A stretch of 17,127 nucleotides of DNA from contig JALLAZ010000315.1 of NCBI GenBank assembly GCA_036939755.1, positions 1-17,127 on the forward strand. Direction: 5' to 3'. Every line of letters starts with the position of its first letter. The stretch's first letter is position 1. Source of the DNA: Stephanodiscus triporus. Its lineage: Eukaryota > Bacillariophyta > Thalassiosirophyceae > Thalassiosirales > Thalassiosiraceae. A program made the translations under genes and the position numbers. Below the pieces are notes generated by a model. The model was not told where the DNA came from and made no database searches. It saw only the letters and a list, made by a program, of their open reading frames with translations. Of the stretch, positions 1-8,163 are shown piece after piece.

Positions 1-61
1 GATACTCAGAATTGGTCCAGAGGCTATTTGAAAAAATGACATTTTCTCTTGTGCATCCCCT

Positions 62-185
62 ACACCAACGTCCCAACCATCAGCCTTGCAACCAACAATG
101 TCGCAACCAATAACCTCACCCAAAACCTCACCACCACCAACCTCACCACCATCAACATCACGACCAACAACACTACCAACCAAAA
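62..185. repeat. ACC/AAC-type low-complexity tandem repeat
   Basis: Degenerate short units of the form AACCTCACC / ACCAACAAC repeat for about 120 bases. Read on the plus strand in one frame this gives alternating Asn and Thr with Leu/Ile. The strand asymmetry (almost no G on the plus strand) is typical of a decayed minisatellite. No coding context supports translation. Confidence 0.6.
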
Positions 186-469
186 CAAAATGGTGCTTGC
201 TGTGGGAAGTATGTTTATCTCGCCAACGTTTGTTTTGGCGCATACGAGTTTGTTTCCCCTGAATTCTTGCAGTTGGGACTTGGCAACCGGCTTGCTAATC
301 GCTCACCATCTGATCATCCTCAAATTCATAGTAGATATGGTAGTTAACTACGCTAACCCCCAACCCTACTCAAAGCCACCTCTCTCTCTATCCCTAATTC
401 AATTCATTGATGTCATTTATGCAATGTACATGTATGAAGTTTATTGTAGTTATGTTTCATTGCCATTAA

Positions 470-560
470 GGGGTTGAATATATGTCCTCAATCTGAAATT
501 GTAGCAGTCTCGATTTGGGGACGGCTGCTACAATTTCAGGTTGAGGACATAGTCAACCCC
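470..560. repeat. Near-perfect foldback (36-38 bp arms, 17-nt loop)
   Basis: The left arm 470-507 (begins GGGGTTGA, ends TGTAGCAG) and the right arm 525-560 (begins CTGCTACA, ends TCAACCCC) are reverse complements except for a 2-nt indel and two substitutions. The loop is 508-524. No clear target-site duplication flanks it. It lies about 90 bases past the stop codon of the minus-strand transhydrogenase gene, so it could be transcribed as a 3' UTR hairpin. Alternatives are a small non-autonomous foldback element (MITE-like) or a small-RNA precursor. Confidence 0.85.
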
Positions 561-650
561 ATTTGATCTTACATTCTGATCCAATACCTTAACAATATCC
601 TTAATAAAACTACAGAATATTGAGACTAGCAAAGAACAACAACAAATAGT

Positions 651-3600
651 TCAGGCAAGGGCCTTGACGCCTGCGGCAAGCTTTTCACAGGTATCCTTCG
701 CGTCTCCGAGGAGCATGTCCGTGTTGTCCTTCAAAAAGACCGGGTTTTCAACCCCCGCGTATCCTGCCGCGAGACTTCGCTTCATTACAATTACCTGCTT
801 TGCCCTCCACACGCGCAGAACTGGCATACCAGCAATTTCCGAGTTGGGATCATCTTCCGCGGCACTGTTGACGGTATCATTCGCTCCGATGACAAGAGCG
901 ACATCTGTTTCGTCAAAGTCGTCGTTGATCTCCTCGAGCTCCTCCACTATGTCATACGGAACTCCCGCCTCGGCGAGCAACACATTGAGCTGCCCAGGCA
1001 TGCGCCCGGCGACGGGATGGATAGCAAACCGTACCTTCTTGCCAGCCTTCCGCAAAGTGTCGACCATTTCCTTCAATGGGTATTGGCCTTTCGCAACAGC
1101 GAGTCCATATCCCGGCACGATGATCACGCTCTCGCTCTCCATCAAAAGTTTACAAGTCTCATCGACATTGGTCGTGGTGGCCTCGCCCTCGAACTTCATC
1201 GCCTCCCCTCCACCGGAGGCCTTGGTGCCATAACCCCCCAGGATGACACTCAGGATATCGCGGTTCATGGCATCGCACATGATCTTGGTCAGCGCCGCAC
1301 CGCTGCATCCAATCAACGCCCCAACGGTTGTTAGGATCGGCATGTCAAGCATGAAACCCTCGGCGCAGAGGGCCCAGCCGGAGTACGAGTTGAGAACGGT
1401 AATCACGACCGGCATGTCAGCACCGCCGATGGAGGCGGTCATGTGCCAACCGAGGAGCCCGCTGGTGCCCAATGCCCCTCCCAGGGCGCATAGTCCCGTT
1501 CCCACCTCGGGGCCGCCCATCACGACGGCCCCAGCGCCAAGCGTCGCCGCGCCAAGGCCCATGTTGATCTGATCACGGGCAGGATGGTTCATCGGGGCGC
1601 TACCAAGACGACCGTCGAGCTTCCCGAACGCGACGAGGGATCCGGTGCAGGTGACGCTCCCTATGATGGACGCCAGGTAAATGCTGGCGAGGTGGACCTT
1701 GTCCAATTCGGACGCGACCGGCGCATTGGCGTAATCGCCGATGGCGGCAGCGCTGGCGGCGATACCGACGAGGGAGTGGAAGGCCGCTACTGTCTGTGGG
1801 AGCGAAGTGGGCTCCACCCTGTCGCCGATGTACTTCCCGGCAATCCCGCCTACGCCCATGAGTCCTGCCATCTTAGCAGTCGTGGCAAAATCGGGGTGGA
1901 GGTGGCCACTTGGCGGTGACGAACGTCGTGAGATTTTTGTGAGATTTTTTGACCGTGAGAGCCTTGTCACTTGCCCGTCGAATCGAACGCAATATCATGA
2001 CGGCACTTACAGTGTTGACGCAACTCCGAGAGCGACGCCGGCCTGGCCAGAGACGGCGCCGAGGCGGGCGGTTTTCTGCGATGCCAAGCCGCCGATGCCG
2101 CCGATGCACAGCAATCCGGAAAGCGTGGCGGCGGCGGAATCAATCTCTGGGACGTGGCCGCTCATCGACCCGGCGGTGTAGAAAAGCTGCAGCATCATAA
2201 AAATTGTAATTAGTTCACATTCAATAGAATTCACAAGATTCAATTCAAAAACTGAAGCACCATACACAGACTCGCCATGGATCCGGCCGCGGGTATCCCG
2301 TACAAGTGGTAATATTCAGGGGGGTCGTCCGGGCGCTTGAACATGTCGAGCATTTTCTTCGCGACGATGAATCCGCCTGCGGTATTCGTGCGAGGAAGAA
2401 GAGGAATGACAAGATACGTAAGGCGGCCGCGCTTTTATTTCGCGATCCGACTCTCGTCGTTAAGTCATCCATAGGCGAAGAAACTCACCAACAATATTCA
2501 CGGTGCTCAGCGTGGTCGCGAGAGCGCCGAGCGCGGTGACGGACGCGGAATTACTGTGCGCAAGGAGATGCATCCCACCAAGGGCGGTGGTCCCGCTGAT
2601 CGCGTTGGTGACTGCCATCAACGGGCTGTGGAGGGCGTGGGCGACGCCGAGCACGACCTGGACCCCGATTATGTTGGACAACGCGAAGGTGGTGAACATG
2701 GCGCTGAACGCAGGATCGGGGGAGATGCAGCCTACGACGAGGCAGCTCGCGCCGAGGTACCCGGCCTGCTTGGCGCCGTCGACGTACGGCGCGCGGTAGT
2801 CGACGACGATCGGCCCGGCGGCCTTCTGGTCCTCCTTCTTCGGGACCGGAGGCGGCGGCGGCGCCGGCGCCGGCCACATTAGCTTCCCCCTCTCCACCGT
2901 TAGCATTCCCCTGACTGCATCGTCCTCGTGGTCGATGTAAAAGTGATCCTTGACCTTGGTCGTCTGCGGACCCATGGAGAGGAGGAATTTGGATATGTTG
3001 TTGCTGTATAGCGACGACGACGTCGTGGGTAGACGACTCGCCAGGTCGGTGTACCCCAGACAAGTCACGCCGTTGTCGGTCACGATCCTCTCATCCTTGA
3101 CGGTGGTGCCGATGTTCCCGCCGCTCTCGGCGGCGAGGTCGACGGTGACGCTCCCGGATTTCATCCTCGCCACCATCTCCTTGGTTATCATTAGCGGCGC
3201 GGCCCGTCCCGGTATCTGCGCCGTGGTGATGATAATGTCCACCTCCTCGCACTGCCTCGCCAGGAGTTTCGCCGCCGCCGCGTGCCACTCCTTGCTCATC
3301 TCCTTGGCGTATCCGCCGGCGCCGCTCCCGTCCTCGACGTGATCGACCTCGAGGAAGTGCCCCCCCATGGCCTCGACCTGCTCCTTCGTCACGGGACGCA
3401 CGTCGAAGGCTCGAACTATAGCGCCCATGTTTTTGGCCGTCTGTATAGCCGCGAGTCCCGCTACGCCAGTGCCGACGACTAGGACCTTGGCGGGCGGGAC
3501 CTTACCCGCTGCCGTCATCTGGCCTGCGAAGAATCCTGTGCGCGTCGAAGATCGTGCGGATAAAAGAATAAAACAATATTCGTTCGGGGTAACGATATGC

Positions 3601-4533
3601 CGTTGGGATGAATGAATGAACGAACGAACGAAACGAGCGAAATAACGATAACGATAACGATAGCGACGGACGAACTCACTCCCGAACTCGTTGCTTGCCT
3701 CCACCACGGCCCTGTACCCCGTGATGTTCGCCTGGGAGCTGAGAGCGTCGTAGGTCTGGCCGCGACTCAGGGTGCGGGGTATGCAATCCATCGCGAACGC
3801 CGTCGCCTTCTGATCCACGAGCTGCTGTACCAATTCCTTGTTCTGCGCGGGGTAAATGAACGATATGATCGTTCTATCCTCGAGCTTGGACGCCTCCTCC
3901 GACGTCGGGGGACGAATCTGGGACGACGGACGTGGGAGGCGAGGCGCATTCATTTGTTAGCGAAAAAAAGGGGGGGGGGAAGGGGGGGAGATCGACGGGC
4001 CATTATCCCCGAAGCCGCGTTGGACGATAACGTCCGCGTTCGCGTCGACGCGACGTCGGTGCAAAAAGAAAAAACAACGACGCGACGGTGATCGACGCGA
4101 ACTGCCCGACGAATCGACGCACCTTCATGACGATGTCCGAATCCTTCCACACCTCCTCGGCCCCGACCACCCTCGCGCCCGCCGCCTCGTAGTCCGCGTC
4201 CGAGAAGTGCGACGCGGACCCCGCGCCCCTCTCGACGAGGACGCTGAATCCCGGCTTGGTCAGCTTCGACACGGATTCCGGCGTGGCGGCGACTCGCCTC
4301 TCCAGCGGATGGCGTTCCATGGGCACCCCCACCGTCAGTCGGGAGTACGGCACGCCCCCCGCGGCGGACGCCAGACCCTCCCCGTCCGCCGTCCTCTTCC
4401 TCTCCTCCGTCCCGGCCGCGGCCGCGGAGAATCGTCGGGCGGCGTTGGCAGACGCAGTCGGCGGAGGACGACGAGACAGGAGGAGTCCGGCGGACGCCGC
4501 CGCTCGCTGACGCACGCCCGCCAGTCGGATCAT
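651..4533 (-). CDS. NNT: Fused proton-translocating NAD(P) transhydrogenase, mitochondrial
   Basis: It transfers hydride from NADH to NADP+ coupled to proton entry, in the inner mitochondrial membrane. Exons on the minus strand: 4533-4123, 3917-3680, 3535-2489, 2376-2261, 2186-2011 and 1908-651. They total 3246 nt, or 1081 aa plus stop. The order is alpha then beta subunit, as in animal NNT. The start ATG opens an Arg/Ala/Ser-rich presequence with an RRF|SAAAA site near residue 35, which suggests mitochondria; no ASAF-type plastid signal is seen. Domain I shows [11 protein letters not shown] near residue 190 and the NAD fold motif VGTGVAG near 238-243. Domain II membrane helices run from about 460 to 830 across the alpha/beta joint ([16 protein letters not shown]). 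Domain III has [10 protein letters not shown] near 928, then [10 protein letters not shown] and GANDTVN. All domains look intact. Least certain is the exon 4-5 junction (donor GTGCTT). Confidence 0.96.
2187..2260 (-). other. Transhydrogenase intron 4 with weak donor
   Basis: Phase-0 intron of 74 nt, donor TGTATG|GTGCTT and acceptor GCTGCAG|CTTTTC. Frame continuity forces phase 0: the upstream exon meets a TGA a few codons on, and the only good acceptor leaves the frame L-F-Y-T-A-G. The donor departs from the GTGAGT/GTAAGT used elsewhere in this gene. The join falls inside a membrane helix (SLCM-LFYTAG), so the exact residues there are the least certain of the protein. Confidence 0.7.
3536..3679 (-). 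other. Transhydrogenase intron 2, length divisible by three
   Basis: Phase-1 intron of 144 nt, donor GGGA|GTGAGT and acceptor CGCACAG|GATTC. It has no in-frame stop, so the reading frame stays open through it. Removing it gives [17 protein letters not shown], the conserved family sequence, whereas keeping it would insert 48 Arg/Phe/Ser-rich residues just before the NAD-binding fold. It contains the microsatellite at 3613-3666. Confidence 0.9.
3613..3666. repeat. Microsatellite inside transhydrogenase intron 2
   Basis: On the plus strand three short-period blocks follow one another: GAAT units, then GAAC units, then ATAACG units. All are within the intron. Expansion or contraction in steps not divisible by three would alter the frame only if the intron were retained. 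Confidence 0.8.
3918..4122 (-). other. Transhydrogenase intron 1
   Basis: Phase-0 intron of 205 nt, donor AAG|GTGCGT and acceptor CCCAG|ATTCG. Joining gives [20 protein letters not shown], which matches the family. The intron holds a C7-TT-C10-T7 pyrimidine tract on the transcribed sense (G-rich on the plus strand at 3970-3988). That tract would serve as a polypyrimidine tract but sits about 50 nt upstream of the acceptor. An in-frame ATG near 3953 lies inside this intron and should not be taken as the start. Confidence 0.85.
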
Positions 4534-5127
4534 CGGTCCTCGGTCCTCGGGTTCGGTTCGCCCTCCTTCCTCCCTTCAGTTGAAAACCGGATTCGGTCGC
4601 GCAATCGCGTCTTTGCGGGTGGCGAGGACGAGGGTGCCGTGCGTTGTGGAACGTGTTTTTTAGCCCAAATAATACAATACTCCTACACACGATAAAATGT
4701 ACATACTCCTAGAAGATATCGGATCCAGAGTTCAACCCAAGCAGATGGCCGGCCGGGGATCCTTTTTTTTTGGAATCAATTCCTACATAGAGTACGATTC
4801 ACGATAAACATCAAAGGAATCAGAAACTGCCTCTATGATGTTGGCCCTGACCAACAACGAGATATCATCTCTGACCACCGCTGACCACCGTGCTCTTACA
4901 CTCTAGAGCAGAGCGCAGCCAGCAGCGCAGGCTCAGCATTCAGCACTGTGCGTGTCAATTGTGATACATCAAAACATTCCACCGCAAGCACCCATAACAC
5001 AGACCTAGCACCCCCCGTGTTGTTCATCATCCGCCACCATCATCACATAATACTCTAATAACTCGAATATCCGGCCCAACTGCTTTAAGTGACCCCGCGG
5101 TCACTCACCTATTACTTATTCCCCGAG
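4534..5127. other. Divergent intergenic spacer
   Basis: This is the upstream region for both the minus-strand transhydrogenase (start 4533) and the plus-strand protein (start 5128). It is AT-richer than the flanking exons and holds a T9 run (4762-4770) and a short direct repeat, CTGACCACCG twice at 4871-4890 with a related CTGACCA near 4848. No TATA box or initiator can be called with confidence. Frames open here on the minus strand are GC-rich shadows of exon 1. Confidence 0.55.
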
Positions 5128-6165
5128 ATGAGTTTGGCGACACTATTTGCCAATGGTCGCACGCAAAATAATATTGGGAACGTCGATCGACGTCGTCGTC
5201 GTCGAATACCTCGACTCGGACGCGGGCCATCTGCCGCTGCGTCCGTGGAGTCATCGGCGTCGTCGCAACTTGGAGGGACAACAGCTACGACTACGAGGCA
5301 GTCCGAACTTGGTCGAGAGCTGCATCAAACGACGTGCACGTCATTATTGGCCGCAATACAACCCGTCATCGATGATGATGCGTCATCTGTCATTCATGGG
5401 ATTAACAATGGCAAAAACAAAAACACGCACGAAGATGAAGATGAAGGGAGCAATAACTCGGGAGTCTTTCGTTTCGACTTCGCCATTGGCAGTATGACGA
5501 ATTCCAACAACGGCATACACAACACAGTTGATGACTTTGCAGTCGGATTTGACGTATCTAAAGAGCTACGGACGTTGCAACGCGAAGGAGGAACAAAATC
5601 AAAGAAAAAGAAGAAGCGAAAGAAGAAAGGAAAACAGATTGCTGGCGAGAATACATCTGACAATACCAATAGCGAAAATGTTGGAACGATGCTGCCCTCG
5701 CAGGAGCAGCATAGGCCAACAAATAATGACAGATCACCTACCAGGAATCGCGATAACGACGACCGTGATGGTAATTGCCATGCGAGTCCGGACAAGAAGA
5801 CGACGAAGCGCACATTTATCAAAAATGCACCCGATACAACTTTTGTCGCGAATGCACATCCAGGTATGCCATCGGATCACTCAACGTACGATTCAACGAA
5901 GACTCCGTCGAAATGCAGAATAAAATCTCCGCCGGGATTTCACTTCGATCCGGTGGTGCGGCGTAAGGGTGCACTGGTGAATCGACAAAGTATGGGATTG
6001 CATCGTCAAAATCGGAGTAACTTGCCGCAGCAACATGGCGGGGTAAATAATACCAAGGAGGGGAATAGCAATTCACAACAGGACGCTACCGATGCAGTAA
6101 CCAATTCCTTTACTTTCGGATTTAATATCTTGGGTCATGGGCTGCTACTTTCCCCGAGCGTTTGA
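5128..6165 (+). CDS. Unrecognised disordered protein with polybasic block and aromatic motifs
   Basis: Not recognised. A single exon of 345 aa. The first in-frame ATG is 5128 (MSLATLFANG); the frame opens earlier only through a GTG at 5089. Most of the protein is polar and low in complexity, as expected for intrinsic disorder: an Arg-rich patch near residue 22, a Lys/Arg block KSKKKKKRKKKGK at about 157-169 that could be a nuclear or nucleolar signal, then an Asn/Asp/Arg-rich stretch. Against this background are conserved-looking hydrophobic patches: FRFDFAIGS (about 115), DDFAVGFDVSKEL (about 134), SPPGFHFDP (about 268) and FTFGFNILGHGLLL (about 328). No transmembrane helix or signal peptide is seen. 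It ends about 100 bases before the convergent pentapeptide gene. It is probably a real gene, because the frame persists for 1 kb in DNA of moderate GC, but its function is unknown. Confidence 0.6.
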   Translation: MSLATLFANGRTQNNIGNVDRRRRRRIPRLGRGPSAAASVESSASSQLGGTTATTTRQSELGRELHQTTCTSLLAAIQPVIDDDASSVIHGINNGKNKNTHEDEDEGSNNSGVFRFDFAIGSMTNSNNGIHNTVDDFAVGFDVSKELRTLQREGGTKSKKKKKRKKKGKQIAGENTSDNTNSENVGTMLPSQEQHRPTNNDRSPTRNRDNDDRDGNCHASPDKKTTKRTFIKNAPDTTFVANAHPGMPSDHSTYDSTKTPSKCRIKSPPGFHFDPVVRRKGALVNRQSMGLHRQNRSNLPQQHGGVNNTKEGNSNSQQDATDAVTNSFTFGFNILGHGLLLSPSV

Positions 6166-6263
6166 TGATCTTCAACATCAAATTCTGTTGCTAATGTGGA
6201 AGAGAGGTAGATAGCGCACGTTACTTTCTTCATATCCTCGCCCGAATCCACCCCGATGGAATA

Positions 6264-7467
6264 CTACAGGCACATCAAACTTTCCCTGGTGTCGACCCCT
6301 GTCGTCGGATTCGTTCCCTTCGCGTCCTCCCTATCGCAAACTAACTTCAGCGTCTTGGTGGGGATTTGCGCGTCCGTGAAGTCGCCGCCCTCTAGAGATT
6401 GCACGTCCAACAGAGACTGACCGAAGTACGATCCGGCGGCGATAATGTTCCTCAAATTTGCATTGTCCATGGATGTATCCTCGAACGACGCGCCGCGCGC
6501 GTCGGCACCCTCGAAATTCGCGTTGACCTGTAAAATAACAAACATGCATATGCGCGCGCGTGATAAGAGGGGGGGGGGGAAATCGGACGTGCGGAATGAA
6601 AATATCACAATGAGAAACTCATCGCACGTGGACGTTCGTTGATCACGACAACGAAAAGAGTAAATGAATATAAACTCTTACCAAATACGCCTTGTAGAAT
6701 CTGCATCCTTGCAGATTGGACTTGGCGAAGTTGGCCGCCTTGGCGATTGTCTGTTTTGTTTGTTTTTGTTTCGCGTTATGTTCGTTTTTTTTTTACGCGT
6801 ATCCGAAATATTATACAATTAGAGAGAAAACGACGAATCTCAAATAATAACGATGAACGAGGTCATCGTCCACGAAAAAACAAAAAACAAAAACGCCCCC
6901 CATCCCCCACCTCCCCCAGAATGAAAAGCATGTATAACGCACACGCGCACGCACCTGCGTAAAGTCCTTCCCCTTGTAATCGCCGTTGCCGAAGTCCCTC
7001 CCCGTGATGTCCGATCCCGCGTAGTCCAACCCTCCCCCGCTCACCGCGAGCGAGGAGCCCGCATCCCCGAGGAGGAGGAGGAGGACGGTCGCGGCGACGG
7101 CGACGGCGGCGGCGGCGGGGGACGATGACACGACGGACCTTCTTCGCGGCCGACTCCGCCCCGACGACGACGACGACGACGAAAACGACGATCTCCGCCT
7201 TCTTTCCGCGTGGATGTCCTCAACGACGCGGCAGTCTCCGCCGCGATACGACTCGTCGCGTCCGACGACGACGGAGGCGATGCCCCCCCCCTCTCCCCCT
7301 CCTCTCGGGCGCGCCTCCCCATCGTGGGGACCGCGCATTGATCGTCCGTCGTCGCCGAAGACGACGACGACTGGGCCGCGCGCGATGGAGAAGGCGCGCG
7401 TGGTTGTTGGGATGGCGGAGAGGAAGACCGCGGCGGCGGAGAGGATGGGGAAGAAGGATTTCACCAT
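6264..7467 (-). CDS. Thylakoid lumenal pentapeptide-repeat protein (TL17/TL15-like)
   Basis: Three exons on the minus strand: 7467-6955, 6750-6682 and 6527-6264, giving 281 aa with phase-0 joins. Introns are 204 and 154 nt (donors GTGCGT and GTAAGA). The N-terminus carries a triple address. Residues 1-25 form a signal peptide ending TTTRA|FS, the diatom plastid motif. A basic/Ser-rich transit region follows. A twin-arginine signal comes next (RRRSVV at about 108, hydrophobic run, cleavage near SSLA at 141), which points to Tat export into the thylakoid lumen. The mature part is a short right-handed beta-helix of A(N/D)LXX-type repeats: ITGRDFGNGDYKGKDFTQ, KAANFAKSNLQG, VNANFEGADARGASF and DNANLRN. 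The tail GTNPTTGVDTRESLMC with an upstream LVC is the family signature, and its two Cys might pair. Plant relatives are lumenal proteins of unclear biochemical role. The start is fixed by the signal peptide. Confidence 0.92.
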
Positions 7468-8163
7468 GATGATATATGATTAAAAAAAGATAAAGAGACT
7501 TCTAGATGGTTTATTTTTTTATTTTTTTTATTGGAGAGAAGGTGTCAGTCAGGTGATTGAGGGGGCGGGGGGGCCGGGCGGGGGGGGAGGAAGAAGGGTG
7601 GCACAGACGGACGAGGTACATACGGACTGGACTCTAGTACGTAGAGGACCCGGTAGATGTGTGTGTATGGTACATTCTCTGTGTACGATGTGGCAGCGCG
7701 CCACCACACAACTTGAACCAGTCGCCGGCCGGAGAACCGATAAAAGATAGGGGTAGGAGTGAAGGTATCTAGAGAGTAGAGAAGTGGAGTTGAGATTTCC
7801 GAGCCGAGCGGAGGCCTGCCTGGCACAACAACATAATAATATTATCATAACGTCGTATTTTAGAGGAAGAACACACCCACCCGCCCACTCGTCCTGCTCC
7901 ACTACCACCATTGCACGCGCGCCAATATGACGACGTGCGGTCGGCGCGACGACGGCCCGTGGCGCAGACGTCGGAGAAAAGCCGCCATCATCGTCGCGCC
8001 GTCGTCGTCGTGGGCGGAGGGAACGACGGCGGCGACGTCGTCGAGAACAGCGAGTCGCTCGCGACGACGTCGTCGTCGTCGTCGTCCGTCCATTATTATT
8101 TCTGTTTCGTCCGCGACGACTGCGCCGCCGTCGCCATCGTCGGTCCGCGCGGGAGGAGGGAGG
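7468..8163. promoter_or_regulatory. Shared upstream region of two divergent plastid genes
   Basis: About 0.7 kb separates the start of the lumenal pentapeptide gene (minus, 7467) from the first likely start of the HCF107-like gene (plus, 8164 or 8176). It must hold both promoters. Visible elements are a T-rich run at 7509-7530 followed by ATTGG (an inverted CCAAT, 7530-7534), the G-quadruplex motif at 7561-7590, and a long GTC/GAC triplet-rich stretch from about 7940 to 8090. That stretch keeps frames open on both strands and is probably 5' UTR or an N-terminal extension. No TATA box was identified. Confidence 0.5.
7561..7590 (+). promoter_or_regulatory. G-quadruplex-forming motif
   Basis: Four G-tracts (G5, G7, G3, G8) separated by one or two bases lie about 95-125 bp upstream of the pentapeptide gene start, with the G-rich strand being plus. 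This satisfies the canonical G3+N1-7 rule with very short loops. Whether it acts in transcription is inference. Confidence 0.7.

Larger units (their letters stand above)
1..650. other. Left intergenic region
   Basis: No convincing gene is seen. An open frame covers 49-477, but it begins at a TTG, its first third is simple repeat, and the rest has no recognisable domain. The stretch contains the low-complexity block at 62-185 and the foldback at 470-560, both listed separately. The part next to 651 should hold the 3' UTR and poly(A) site of the minus-strand transhydrogenase gene, but no clear polyadenylation signal is visible on that strand. Confidence 0.6.

Noticed and set aside
49..477. Open frame of 142 codons at the left end
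   Set aside because: It begins at TTG rather than ATG, its first 40-odd codons are a simple ACC/AAC repeat, and no domain or splice context supports it.
664..1919. Several plus-strand frames opposite the last transhydrogenase exon
   Set aside because: They are antisense shadows in GC-rich DNA. The minus strand encodes the highly conserved NADP-binding domain.
651..3953. Separate bacterial-type pntA and pntB genes
   Set aside because: Splicing at GT...AG sites joins all pieces into one 1081-codon frame with no stop or new start between the alpha and beta parts.
3950..4690. 246-codon minus-strand frame overlapping transhydrogenase exon 1
   Set aside because: It is Arg/Gly-rich in a shifted frame of the presequence exon. 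The other frame gives the conserved NAD-domain start.
5394..5822. 142-codon minus-strand frame opposite the 5128-6165 gene
   Set aside because: Its Phe-rich run is simply the complement of the AAG/AAA lysine block, and no family features are present.
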